Shown in pieces: positions 43,837-51,796 of a stretch of 64,000 bases of DNA. Position 1 is the first letter of the stretch; every line of letters begins with the position of its first letter. Origin of the DNA: CAVRXZ01 sp963773035. Its GTDB lineage: Bacteria; Acidobacteriota; Vicinamibacteria; Vicinamibacterales; CAVVIG01. The stretch lies in NCBI GenBank assembly GCA_963773035.1, contig CAVYZX010000009.1, forward strand, positions 434,001 through 498,000, read 5' to 3'. The position numbers and the translations under genes are program-made. Under the pieces are notes generated by a model, which was not told the DNA's origin, searched no databases, and saw only the letters and a list, made by a program, of their open reading frames with translations.

Positions 43837-44670
43837 ATGAAGAAATTACCGCCGGATGTGCCTCCCAGTGATGGTTGGGTTGGTGACCTCCCAGAACGAC
43901 GTGAACATTCATCACCGGCATCACCGGACCGACCCTCAACGGCGACCCGGCCGTCATCGTCAAACAAACCGTCGTCCCAGACACCGGGCCGTGTCACATG
44001 GAAAAGTTGGCAGGTGGCAGCGACAGCGGCTGTTGCGCTGATGATGGGGGGCGCGAGCTTCATGTTGAGTCGCCCCGACGCCTCGGTCCCTTCGACGACC
44101 GTGATAACGATGCCGCGGGTGACGACGCAAATCAAGGAAACGCGCGTCTCTCCCGAGGTGGTGGCGTCCACGATGCCGAAGTGGTTCCGAGCGCGAGAGT
44201 CAGGGTGGGCGAGCGATGGTTCCAGAACCGTCACCTTCGAGCTCGAGGCCGAGAACGAGGTCGCCGTTTGGATGAAGCGCGTGCGCCCGGTCCTGGCGGT
44301 TCGATGCCTGGGACGGGAGACTGAGGTCTACGTCGTTACCGATTCGGCGTCGAGCATCGAGCCAACGCCCGATAAACACACCGTTCGCATCGGCTTCGAC
44401 AAGCAAGCTGATGTCGAACAACGGTGGCTCGACTCCTCCGGCCATCGGGAACTGTTTTCGCCGGACGCTGCGACGTTGGCGGGCCAGATCGCCCAGGCCG
44501 ACAAGATGCGGTTCAGCTTTTCGCCGTTCAACTCGGTTCCGGTGACCGCTCAGTTCGACGTGCACGGCTTTGCCACTTCGCTCGAGATCGTAACCAAAAC
44601 CTGCCGCAATGACGTCAGAAAGGACGCCGCCCGCCGGGACGTTCGAAAAGAAGTAAGAATGAAGAAGTAA
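43837..44670 (+). CDS. VasI-like membrane-anchored protein
   Basis: 277 residues. A Pro/Ser-rich N-terminus (1-55), a membrane helix (about 57-76, VAATAAVALMMGGASFML), then a beta-rich domain. Its blocks VTFELEAENEVAVWMKRVRP, LAVRCLGRETEVYVVTDSAS, and MRFSFSPFNSVPVTAQFDVHG resemble the VasI/EvfG domain of type VI secretion loci. No other T6SS gene is in the window, and many such proteins stand alone in Acidobacteria. The C-terminal DVRKEVRMKK is encoded by a 14-base repeat array that contains the stop codon. Function unknown. Confidence 0.7.
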   Translation: MKKLPPDVPPSDGWVGDLPERREHSSPASPDRPSTATRPSSSNKPSSQTPGRVTWKSWQVAATAAVALMMGGASFMLSRPDASVPSTTVITMPRVTTQIKETRVSPEVVASTMPKWFRARESGWASDGSRTVTFELEAENEVAVWMKRVRPVLAVRCLGRETEVYVVTDSASSIEPTPDKHTVRIGFDKQADVEQRWLDSSGHRELFSPDAATLAGQIAQADKMRFSFSPFNSVPVTAQFDVHGFATSLEIVTKTCRNDVRKDAARRDVRKEVRMKK

Positions 44671-44702
44671 GAGTGAAGAAGTAACAGCGAAGAAGTAGAA
44701 GT
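44647..44702. repeat. 14-base tandem repeat overlapping a stop codon
   Basis: Four copies of a GAAGAAGTAAGAGT-type unit. The stop codon of the VasI-like gene lies inside the second copy. Confidence 0.8.
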
Positions 44703-44914
44703 CCGCTAAGATAGCCCCGCCTATTCACGCGTCGATTCAGATCTCGCTCGGGAGCTTTTCAAAATGAGCGCGCGTTCTCAGAAGCCGGCGCGTTTGCTCG
44801 CGGCCGTCGTCGCTGATCGCGGCCCTTCGTTGCCAGCATCGACTTCATAGCCCGAGCGGCGATAGAATTCCCCAAGTTCTTGTAGCTCCGGTTCTGCCCA
44901 CTCGGGAGGCTGAT
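44671..44914. other. Spacer without a supported gene
   Basis: After the repeat array there is GC-rich sequence with no convincing reading frame, hairpin or promoter. The ribosome site GGGAGG just before 44915 belongs to the next gene. Confidence 0.5.
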
Positions 44915-45808
44915 GTGTACGGGCACGGCATCAAGGTGACTCACTCGGCGTTTCTGTCGCTACTACGTGCATGCCTGGCGCTGATGTTTGCTGCGCTGAG
45001 CATTCCCGCCTCGGCCCAGGTGAATCTCATCGGCGAATGGGCAGGCCGGTATCACGAGGACCAGATCGATCGTGTTCCAGGGCCCGATTGGGGAGATTAT
45101 CTGGGGCTTCCAATCAACGAGTCCGCGCGTATGTACGCCGACACGTGGGACATCTCTCGAGGGTCGCTGCTAGAGCACCAGTGCCAACCTTATGCTGTTC
45201 CCCACATCTATCGCGGCCCGCTGCAGTTCCGACTGTGGGAGGAAAAGAATCCGGACACGCAGGAAGTGATCGCGATCAAGCAGTTCATCGGCACTTACAT
45301 GCAGTGGCGGACGATTTGGATGGATGGGCGGCCGCATCCACCCGAATACGCGCCACATACCTTCATGGGATTTTCGACCGGCGAATGGCACGGGGACGTC
45401 CTGGTGGTCTCGACCACTCACATCAAGGCCGAGTATTTCCGCCGGACGGGCATTCCGAGCAGCGACCGCACGACCCTGATGGAGTACTACATGCGTCACG
45501 GGACCCTGATGACTCACGTGACGATCGCCACCGATCCGGTGTACCTCACCGAGCCGTTGATCATGAGCCAGGAGTTCGTGTTGATGGACCGTCCGAATCA
45601 GAACTGGCTCTATAACTGCGACTATGTCCTCGAGATCGCGCGGCCTAAGAACGAGGTCCCGCACTTCCTGCCTGGCGCCAATCCCTTCCTCTCGGATACC
45701 GCGCGCAACTACGCGCTTCCACTGGAGCCGACCCGCGGCGGGGCGGAAACAATGTATCCGGAGTACATGACCAAACTGAAAACGATGACACCGGTGACGG
45801 CCAAGTGA
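44915..45808 (+). CDS. Secreted protein of the same unknown family as 24479-25504
   Basis: 297 residues, GTG start with GGGAGG at ideal distance. Signal peptide (LALMFAALSIPASAQ). Landmarks are VNLIGEWAGRYHEDQ, WMDGRPHPPEYAPHTFMGFS, GEWHGDVLVVSTTHIKAEYF and VYLTEPLIMSQEFVL. It shares the DGRPH and GxWxGDxLVVxTTxF/I blocks with the gene at 24479-25504. No catalytic motif is clear. Its stop overlaps the next MBL start (GTGA), so again this family member is coupled to an MBL gene. Confidence 0.82.
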   Translation: MYGHGIKVTHSAFLSLLRACLALMFAALSIPASAQVNLIGEWAGRYHEDQIDRVPGPDWGDYLGLPINESARMYADTWDISRGSLLEHQCQPYAVPHIYRGPLQFRLWEEKNPDTQEVIAIKQFIGTYMQWRTIWMDGRPHPPEYAPHTFMGFSTGEWHGDVLVVSTTHIKAEYFRRTGIPSSDRTTLMEYYMRHGTLMTHVTIATDPVYLTEPLIMSQEFVLMDRPNQNWLYNCDYVLEIARPKNEVPHFLPGANPFLSDTARNYALPLEPTRGGAETMYPEYMTKLKTMTPVTAK

Positions 45809-46740
45809 CGGTCATGCCTCGCTTCGGATGTTCGAGAATTCTCACGAGTACATGTGTCGCGGTCTCTTTGTGGAGCAACCCCGCGGCTGCCCAACAGAAT
45901 CAGGGCGACATCCAAACCTTCCACGTGCAAGGGAACGTTCACATGCTCGTTGGCGCGGGTGCCAATATCGCCGTTCAAGTGGGCGACGATGGCGTTCTCG
46001 TCGTGGATACGGGTGTCGCGGCCACGAGCGAGAAGGTGATCGCCGCGATCCGGCGCCTGTCCGACGGCCCGATTCGGTGGATCGTGAATACGAATGGAGA
46101 TCCCGATCACACTGGAGGGAATACGGCCATTTCGCACGCTGGCCGCACGGTGAACGGGAATTCTGCCGCCATCCATGCACACGAGGATGTCCTTACGCGA
46201 ATGGACAAGACTGGAGTGCCGCAGAGCTCGTGGCCGCTGAATACCTATTACGAGCCGAGCAAAGACTTCTACTTCAATGGCGAAGCGGTCTTTCTCAACC
46301 ACGCGCCTGCCGCCCACACCAGCGGCGATACCATCATCTACTTCCGCCATTCGGACGTGATCGTGGCCGGTGATGTCTTCATGACGACGACGTATCCGGT
46401 GATCGACACGAAAAATGGTGGCACTGTCGAGGGTTTGATCGATGGCATGAACCGTATCCTCGACATCGCCGTGCCCAAGCGGTTGCAGGAAGGTGGAACC
46501 TACGTCATTCCTGGACACGGACGTGTCAGCGACGAAGCCGACGTTCTCGAATATCGTGACATGCTCGTGATCGTTCGCGATCGGATTCAGGACCTGATCA
46601 AGAAGGGCAGGACGCTCGAGCAAATCAAGGCCGGTCGTCCGACCTTGGATTTCGACCCCCGTTACGGCGCGGCGAGCGGCCCGTGGACGACCGCGATGTT
46701 CATCGACGCCGTTTATCAGGATCTGAGTAAGAAAAAATAG
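45805..46740 (+). CDS. Exported MBL-fold protein with a degenerate HxHxDH motif
   Basis: 311 residues with a signal peptide (LTSTCVAVSLWSNPAAAQ). The MBL fold is clear (VVDTGVAATSEKVI, PAAHTSGD, VIVAGDVF, YVIPGHGR), but the first motif reads VNTNGDPDHTGGN instead of THxHxDH, so the two leading histidines are Asn and Asp. It probably binds one metal or uses a different ligand set. Related Acidobacteria proteins with TSADxDH-type motifs exist, so this may be a real subgroup. Start is a GTG overlapping the upstream stop; an ATG three codons in is possible. The stop codon's G begins a heptamer array. Confidence 0.85.
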   Translation: MTVMPRFGCSRILTSTCVAVSLWSNPAAAQQNQGDIQTFHVQGNVHMLVGAGANIAVQVGDDGVLVVDTGVAATSEKVIAAIRRLSDGPIRWIVNTNGDPDHTGGNTAISHAGRTVNGNSAAIHAHEDVLTRMDKTGVPQSSWPLNTYYEPSKDFYFNGEAVFLNHAPAAHTSGDTIIYFRHSDVIVAGDVFMTTTYPVIDTKNGGTVEGLIDGMNRILDIAVPKRLQEGGTYVIPGHGRVSDEADVLEYRDMLVIVRDRIQDLIKKGRTLEQIKAGRPTLDFDPRYGAASGPWTTAMFIDAVYQDLSKKK

Positions 46741-46777
46741 GGCTCAGGGCTCAGGGCTTAGGGCTTAGGGCTCAGGG
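46740..46777. repeat. Heptamer array GGGCTCA/GGGCTTA
   Basis: Five heptamers, three GGGCTCA and two GGGCTTA, start at the last base of the preceding TAG stop codon. Confidence 0.9.
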
Positions 46778-46797
46778 TAGGCAGCGGGGCTGAAGAA

Positions 46798-47721
46798 ATG
46801 AAACGGACGATCCTGGTTGGTGTTGCTTTGGTTGCGCTCATCGCGGCAGGTCGCGCCGGGTTGTCTGCCCAGCGACGTGGCGGCCCGCCTCCAGCGCCGC
46901 AACCTGCGCGGGCGCTGGCGCCGATCGATGTCGCCGGATATTGGGTGTCGGTCGTCACCGAAGACTGGCGTTGGCGGATGGTCACGCCGCAGAAAGGCGA
47001 CTATACGAGCCTGCCGCTCAGCCCGGAGGGACGACGTGCTGCCGATCAGTGGGATCTTGCGAAAGACGATGCCAGCGGCAATCAGTGCAAGGCATTTGGC
47101 ATTGGCGGCATCATCAGGCAGCCGGGCCGGATGCATATCACCTGGCAGGACGACGCCACGTTGAAGATCGAGTTCGACGCCGGTACCCAGACGCGCGTTC
47201 TCTCCTTCGACAAGTCGAAACAGGCGAGCGGCGAAAAGACGTGGCAGGGATACTCAGTTGCCGAATGGGAAGGCCCCGTTGGCGGACGCGGGTTCGCCGC
47301 GAGAACGGGCGATGGTCGAGACGACGTTCGATTGCTGCCACGTGAGGAATTAGCCCGTCGTGGTACTGGAACGGGCTTTGGTGACGTGCCGGGCGGCGGG
47401 GGATCCGGGCTGCGCGGTGGGCCACCTGCGCGAACGGCGGCACTCGACAGCGGAATTATCAGGGTGGCGACGACGAATTTCCGAGAGGGCTATCTGCGGA
47501 AGAACGGAGTGCCCTACAGCGAGACCGCTACAATCACGGAATACTTTCAGTGGCTGCCCCCGCACCCGAATGGCGATGCGTGGCTGATCGTCACCACCGC
47601 GATCGACGATCCGAAGTATTTGCAGCAGCCGTTTTACACGAGCACGAACTTCAAGCGCGAGCCCGATGGCTCGAAGTGGAGCCCGACCGCGTGCAAGACC
47701 GAGCCGCCAGCGAGAAAGTAA
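46798..47721 (+). CDS. Secreted protein of unknown family, first of a tandem pair
   Basis: 307 residues, ATG 46798. Signal peptide (GVALVALIAAGRAGLSAQ). Core blocks are IDVAGYWVSVVTEDWRWRMV, QCKAFGIGGIIRQPGRMHIT, TWQDDATLKIEFDAGTQTRV and TTNFREGYLRKNGVPYSE. The central Gly/Arg-rich loop varies. Closely similar over its whole length to the next gene, so a duplication, and more distantly related to those at 24479 and 44915. The central Trp/Tyr-rich beta pattern suggests a ligand-binding barrel, not a known enzyme. Confidence 0.82.
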   Translation: MKRTILVGVALVALIAAGRAGLSAQRRGGPPPAPQPARALAPIDVAGYWVSVVTEDWRWRMVTPQKGDYTSLPLSPEGRRAADQWDLAKDDASGNQCKAFGIGGIIRQPGRMHITWQDDATLKIEFDAGTQTRVLSFDKSKQASGEKTWQGYSVAEWEGPVGGRGFAARTGDGRDDVRLLPREELARRGTGTGFGDVPGGGGSGLRGGPPARTAALDSGIIRVATTNFREGYLRKNGVPYSETATITEYFQWLPPHPNGDAWLIVTTAIDDPKYLQQPFYTSTNFKREPDGSKWSPTACKTEPPARK

Positions 47722-47725
47722 CCTC

Positions 47726-48643
47726 ATGAAGGCTGGTGCACCGCTGATGTATGTCAGGCTCGCGGGTGTATCGGTTGGCGGAGTGCTCCTGACGCTCACA
47801 CTCCTCGGTCCTGACGCCGCCGCCCAGCGAGGCCGTGGCTCACCTCCTCAACCACCACAATCGCCCCGCTCGCTGGCTCCGATCGACGTGACCGGGTATT
47901 GGGTGTCCGTGGTGACCGAAGACTGGCGATGGCGCATGGTCACGCCCCAGAAGGGCGACGTCACGAGCGTTCCGCTCAACGCAGAGGGACGGCGCGTGGC
48001 AGGACTCTGGGATCTGGTGACAGACGATGCAGCCGGTAATCAATGCAAAGCCTACGGCGTGGGTGGCATCATGCGTCAGCCGGGCCGTTTGCACATCACA
48101 TGGCTCGACGACAACACCTTGAAGTTGGACTTCGACGCCGGCACGCAGACCCGGATCCTCTCGTTCGACAAGACGAAGCAGGCGAGCGGCGAGAAAACGT
48201 GGCAAGGGTATTCGAGTGCCGCCTGGGAAGGCCCCGTTCGGCGATCCGGCCGTGTGGACGGCCCTGAAGCTCAATTTGGCATCGGCGGGGGGACGGGTTT
48301 CGGTGATGTTCCCGGCGGCGGAGGCCAGGGCCTCCGAGGCATGCCGGCGCCGAGAAGAGGTGCGCTCGATAGCGCCGTTATCAAAGTCGAGACCACGAAC
48401 TTTCGGGAAGGCTACCTACGCAAGAATGGGGTGCCGTACAGCGAGACCGCGATCATTACCGAGCATTTTCAATGGCTCCCGCCTCATCCGAACGGTGACG
48501 GTTGGTTGGTGGTGACCACCGCCGTCGACGATCCGAAGTTCCTGCAGCAGCCGTTCTATACCAGCACGAACTTCAAGCGCGAGCCGAACGGCTCGAAGTG
48601 GAACCCGTCGCCCTGCAAGACTGACCCACCCGCGTCGAAGTAG
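47726..48643 (+). CDS. Secreted protein of unknown family, second of a tandem pair
   Basis: 305 residues from ATG 47726, four bases after the paralogue's stop. Signal peptide (GVSVGGVLLTLTLLGPDAAAQ). Shares IDVTGYWVSVVTEDWRWRMV, QCKAYGVGGIMRQPGRLHIT and TTNFREGYLRKNGVPYSE with its neighbour. The two differ mainly in the signal peptide and the Gly-rich loop. Both stay in frame and appear functional. A REP-like cluster follows. Confidence 0.82.
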   Translation: MKAGAPLMYVRLAGVSVGGVLLTLTLLGPDAAAQRGRGSPPQPPQSPRSLAPIDVTGYWVSVVTEDWRWRMVTPQKGDVTSVPLNAEGRRVAGLWDLVTDDAAGNQCKAYGVGGIMRQPGRLHITWLDDNTLKLDFDAGTQTRILSFDKTKQASGEKTWQGYSSAAWEGPVRRSGRVDGPEAQFGIGGGTGFGDVPGGGGQGLRGMPAPRRGALDSAVIKVETTNFREGYLRKNGVPYSETAIITEHFQWLPPHPNGDGWLVVTTAVDDPKFLQQPFYTSTNFKREPNGSKWNPSPCKTDPPASK

Positions 48644-48658
48644 GTTATCTCGTAGCCT

Positions 48659-48726
48659 CTTCCGCCTAAAGGCGGAAGCCACACGGCTTCCGGCTTCCTT
48701 GTGTGGCTTCCGGCTTCAGCCGGAAG
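48659..48726. repeat. REP-like palindrome cluster between convergent genes
   Basis: CTTCCGCCTAAAGGCGGAAG at 48659-48678, then CTTCCGGCTTCCTTGTGTGG, then CTTCCGGCTTCAGCCGGAAG at 48707-48726. Same palindromes and CCACAC tails as at 1823-1881 and 15078-15097. It lies between two convergent stop codons, so may work as a bidirectional terminator. Confidence 0.8.
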
Positions 48727-48765
48727 TCCATGCCGCTCACCGCGCTCGGCGGTTTTTCGTTCGTT

Positions 48766-50016
48766 TCAGTGCGGCACGGCCCGCGCTGTTAGTCGCACTG
48801 GCCGATAGAGCGCGGCAAACGTCGCCCACGCCAGGAACATCGTGACGGACGCAGCCAGAACAGGGGCGGGAGGCGCGAGCGAGGCGGCGATGAAGCCCGC
48901 ACAGAGGGGCGGAAGGGCTTGTGCCAACGCCTGGATGCTCGAGCCGATCCCCAGGATCTCGCCCTGTACTTCGGGCGCGACCGATCGGCTCAGGAGCCCC
49001 GTCATGTTGGCCATCGAGAGCCCGTTGAACGTCGAGCCGACCGGCGCAATGAGAAAAATCCACCATGCCGCCGGTGCCAGGATGTAGGTGCCCATGGTCA
49101 AAGACACGCCGAAGAGCGTAGCGCGCAGGACCTGCGCCTCACTCGCTCGGCCGGCAAGGAAGCGCGTCGTCACGAGCTGTGTGAAGATGACCCAGAGGCC
49201 CACATACGCGAAGAAGTGCCCGATCTGCAGCTCGCTGAATCCAAAGCGGTAAATCAGGAACACGCCGAAGAAGGAGATGAAGAACCCGAAACCGGCGTTG
49301 AAGAAAAAAGACGTCAGAAAAATCGATCGCAGCTCGGGCAACTGAAAGGCGCGCGCGATGTTGTGGACGCTGCGGCCCAATTCGACCTCGACGTGGCGAA
49401 CGTGCTTGTTCGTCTCGCCGAACTGAAACAGGACCGACAGTGTGTTCACCGCGGCGAGAATGGCGGCAAACCAGAATGGGGTCGCCGCATTGAACCACGA
49501 GACGACGGACGGATCTGCAAGCGTGCCGCCCAGAAACGGCCCGAGGATGAAACCCACGCCGAACGCCGCCCCGATCAGGCCGAAGTTCTTCGTCCGCTCC
49601 GACGGCGCCGTAACATCCGCTATGGCGGCTTGAGCGACCGACAGGTTTCCTCCGGTGACCCCATCGAGCGCGCGCGCGAAAAACAGAAGCGGGATGTTGC
49701 GCAGCACAATCCCGAGTGCAAAGAGCACATACCCGAATGATGTTCCGAGCAGCGACAGCGCGAGAATCGGCTTCCGGCCATGACGGTCGGAAAGCTGTCC
49801 CAGAATCGGCGTCGAGAAGAACTGCATGATCGGATACATCGCGACAAGGAAGCCGAGCATGATGTAGCCGGAGCCGCGCGACGCGGCGCCAGAGAGCAGA
49901 TAGTGGGGCGACGTCGGGTTTCCCAGGAGCTGCGGAACGACCGGCACCAGGATGCCGATGCCGAGCGTGTCGAGAACAATCGTGAAAATAATGATCCAGA
50001 TGGGTTGTTTGCGCAT
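48766..50016 (-). CDS. MFS transporter, DHA1/TCR-like
   Basis: 416 residues with 12 membrane helices. Motif A GQLSDRHGRKPIL follows helix 2, and motif C-like GAAFGVGFILGPFLGG is in helix 5, both typical of drug/H+ antiporters of the DHA1/TetA type. Proton-driven efflux is likely; substrate unknown. ATG 50016 is divergent from the protease gene. Confidence 0.93.
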   Translation of the reverse strand: MRKQPIWIIIFTIVLDTLGIGILVPVVPQLLGNPTSPHYLLSGAASRGSGYIMLGFLVAMYPIMQFFSTPILGQLSDRHGRKPILALSLLGTSFGYVLFALGIVLRNIPLLFFARALDGVTGGNLSVAQAAIADVTAPSERTKNFGLIGAAFGVGFILGPFLGGTLADPSVVSWFNAATPFWFAAILAAVNTLSVLFQFGETNKHVRHVEVELGRSVHNIARAFQLPELRSIFLTSFFFNAGFGFFISFFGVFLIYRFGFSELQIGHFFAYVGLWVIFTQLVTTRFLAGRASEAQVLRATLFGVSLTMGTYILAPAAWWIFLIAPVGSTFNGLSMANMTGLLSRSVAPEVQGEILGIGSSIQALAQALPPLCAGFIAASLAPPAPVLAASVTMFLAWATFAALYRPVRLTARAVPH

Positions 50017-50128
50017 TGTCAGCTGAAGGTCGCCGCGGCGACGGACGTTACATTGTAAAGCCAGACCGCGACCAGGACCCGCCCAAACGGGTGATCCATG
50101 GGTTGATCCAGAAGCCTAGACTGTGCCC

Positions 50129-51094
50129 ATGGCCATGGTTTCGCCCTCGTTCGACTCTCCGCGTCACGAGCCCCACGATGAGCAGTTGCTCGATGCGTAT
50201 TCGCGCGCAGTCACGCACGCTGTCGACGTCGTTGGTCCGGCAGTGGTCAAGATCGACCTTCAGCGGGGCGGAGGGTCGGGCGTCATCTTCACGCCCGACG
50301 GCTTCCTGCTCACGAACAGCCACGTTGTGGAAAAAGCCGAACATGCAGCAGTGACCCTCCCGGACGGTCGCTCGATGCGTGGCGACTTCATTGCCCGCGA
50401 CGTTCACACCGACCTGGCCGTGCTTCGTGTCGACGGCACATCGCTGCCGTGGGCCAGCCTGGGCGACTCACGTCAAATCCGGCCGGGCCAGGTTGCGATC
50501 GCAATTGGCAACCCCTATGGATTCCAGCATTCAGTCACCGCTGGGGTGATCAGCGCGCTCGGGCGATCCCTCCGGGCTCGATCGGGCCGGGTCATCGACG
50601 ACGTCATTCAGACGGATGCGTCGCTCAACCCGGGAAATTCAGGCGGACCGCTCGTCACGACGCGCGGCGAAGTGATCGGTATCAACACGGCCATGATTGG
50701 CAATGCGCAGGGACTCTGCTTCGCCATTGGCAGCAACACCGTTCGATTCGTGGCGTCGCGTCTCATCCGGGATGGCCGGCTCCGACGGAGCTACATCGGC
50801 GTCGTGGGACAAAACACGCCCATTCCACGCGTTGTGGCGCGCGCTCTTCAGCTCGCCGTCTCGTCCGGCGTACTGGTTGCCACGGTTGAACCGTCCAGTC
50901 CGGCAGCAGCCGCAGGTGTGCGCGAAGGCGATGTCATTCTCGCGTTTGCCGACGAACCGGTCGCCGGCGTCGACGACTTGCATCGCTACCTGACCGACGA
51001 GCGAATCGATCGTCCGGCCACGCTCATGATTCTTCGGCGTGCGGAAAGACGCGCGTTGACCGTTGTGCCGGCGGAAGCGAAGAATCAGGACTAA
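50129..51094 (+). CDS. HtrA/DegP-like S1C serine protease, cytoplasmic
   Basis: 321 residues; ATG 50129 is the first of two close ATGs, with a GTG two codons earlier. No signal peptide. The trypsin-like domain has a full triad: His65 (LTNSHVVEKA), Asp95 (HTDLAVLRV), Ser171 (NPGNSGGPLV). A C-terminal PDZ domain (about 225-315) begins near SSGVLVATVEPSSPAAAAGV. This gives one active protease and PDZ module. It faces an inactive homologue at 51797-52684 across a LuxR-type gene, which suggests a linked stress or signalling function. Lack of a signal is unusual for HtrA proteins. Confidence 0.92.
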   Translation: MAMVSPSFDSPRHEPHDEQLLDAYSRAVTHAVDVVGPAVVKIDLQRGGGSGVIFTPDGFLLTNSHVVEKAEHAAVTLPDGRSMRGDFIARDVHTDLAVLRVDGTSLPWASLGDSRQIRPGQVAIAIGNPYGFQHSVTAGVISALGRSLRARSGRVIDDVIQTDASLNPGNSGGPLVTTRGEVIGINTAMIGNAQGLCFAIGSNTVRFVASRLIRDGRLRRSYIGVVGQNTPIPRVVARALQLAVSSGVLVATVEPSSPAAAAGVREGDVILAFADEPVAGVDDLHRYLTDERIDRPATLMILRRAERRALTVVPAEAKNQD

Positions 51095-51203
51095 TCGATC
51101 CCTGTCCGCTTCGACCTAGATCGGAAAATTGACTTGACGTGGAAACGATCCATCTCGCTCTTGGAAATGCTCTCCTACCACGTCAGTCAAGTGATATCCG
51201 GGA

Positions 51204-51608
51204 TTAGAGCGCGATCAGTCCGCGTCGAACGGCTCGACGGACGATATCGGTGCGGTTGGCGGCGCCAAGCTTCCCCGAAATCGAAGACACATGAAACTTC
51301 ACGGTCTGGTCGCTGATCCCGAGGGCCTGAGCGATTGCCTTGTTCGGCAGCCCCTCGGCCAACAACTCGAGCACCTGGATTTCACGTGGTGTCAAGGGCT
51401 CGGCGAATTGGGCGTCTTCTGTCGCAACAACTGAATCCTCCGCGTTTCCGTTCGAGGTGGGCGCGATGATGATGGCGTCGACCTCGCCATGAGCGGCCCG
51501 CGCCTCGGCCACGGTCAGAAACTCGCCGACGATCTCGACTGACGAGCCGTCGAGCTGCGAGCGGAGACGTGCGCGGTAACGCGGTGGGCCAACCAGCACT
51601 GCGCGCAT
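51204..51608 (-). CDS. LuxR-type response regulator with reduced receiver
   Basis: 134 residues from ATG 51608. The frame continues 5' into a proline-rich translation of the repeat array, which I reject. Residues 1-65 look like a short, degenerate receiver (RAVLVGPPRYRARLRSQL, VDAIIIAPTS, without a clear phosphoacceptor). Residues 70-134 form a LuxR helix-turn-helix (LTPREIQVLELLAEGLPNKA, then GISDQTVKFHVSSISGKLG). It lies downstream of the inactive protease gene on the same strand and may be co-transcribed with it. Probable DNA-binding regulator of a nearby gene. Confidence 0.85.
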   Translation of the reverse strand: MRAVLVGPPRYRARLRSQLDGSSVEIVGEFLTVAEARAAHGEVDAIIIAPTSNGNAEDSVVATEDAQFAEPLTPREIQVLELLAEGLPNKAIAQALGISDQTVKFHVSSISGKLGAANRTDIVRRAVRRGLIAL

Positions 51609-51623
51609 AAAGTCCGGGACGTT

Positions 51624-51784
51624 GGGCAGGAAGGGCAGGGAGGGCAGGATGGGCTGGAAAGGCTGGAAAGGCGGGAAGGGCAGGTGGCTCAATCCTTCCA
51701 GCCCGTCCCGCCCTTCCTGCCCCTCCAGCCCGTCCCGCCCTTCCTGCCCCTCCAGCCCGTCCCGCCCTTCCCGCCCCTCCCGCC
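51624..51784. repeat. G-rich array followed by an inverse 27-base array
   Basis: G-rich nonamer-like units (GGGCAGGAA, GGCTGGAAA) run to about 51684, then three copies of a 27-base C-rich unit (containing CAGCCCGTCCCGCCC) follow. The two halves are complementary enough to form a long hairpin. The array lies directly before the LuxR start. Confidence 0.85.
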
Positions 51785-51796
51785 TTACGACTTAGT

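Noticed and set aside
43837..44670. Type VI secretion cluster
   Set aside because: Only one VasI-like gene is present; no tube, sheath, baseplate or ClpV gene is seen.
51609..51692. Proline-rich N-terminal extension of the LuxR protein
   Set aside because: It is the translation of the repeat array, has no ribosome site, and the ATG at 51608 gives a normal start.
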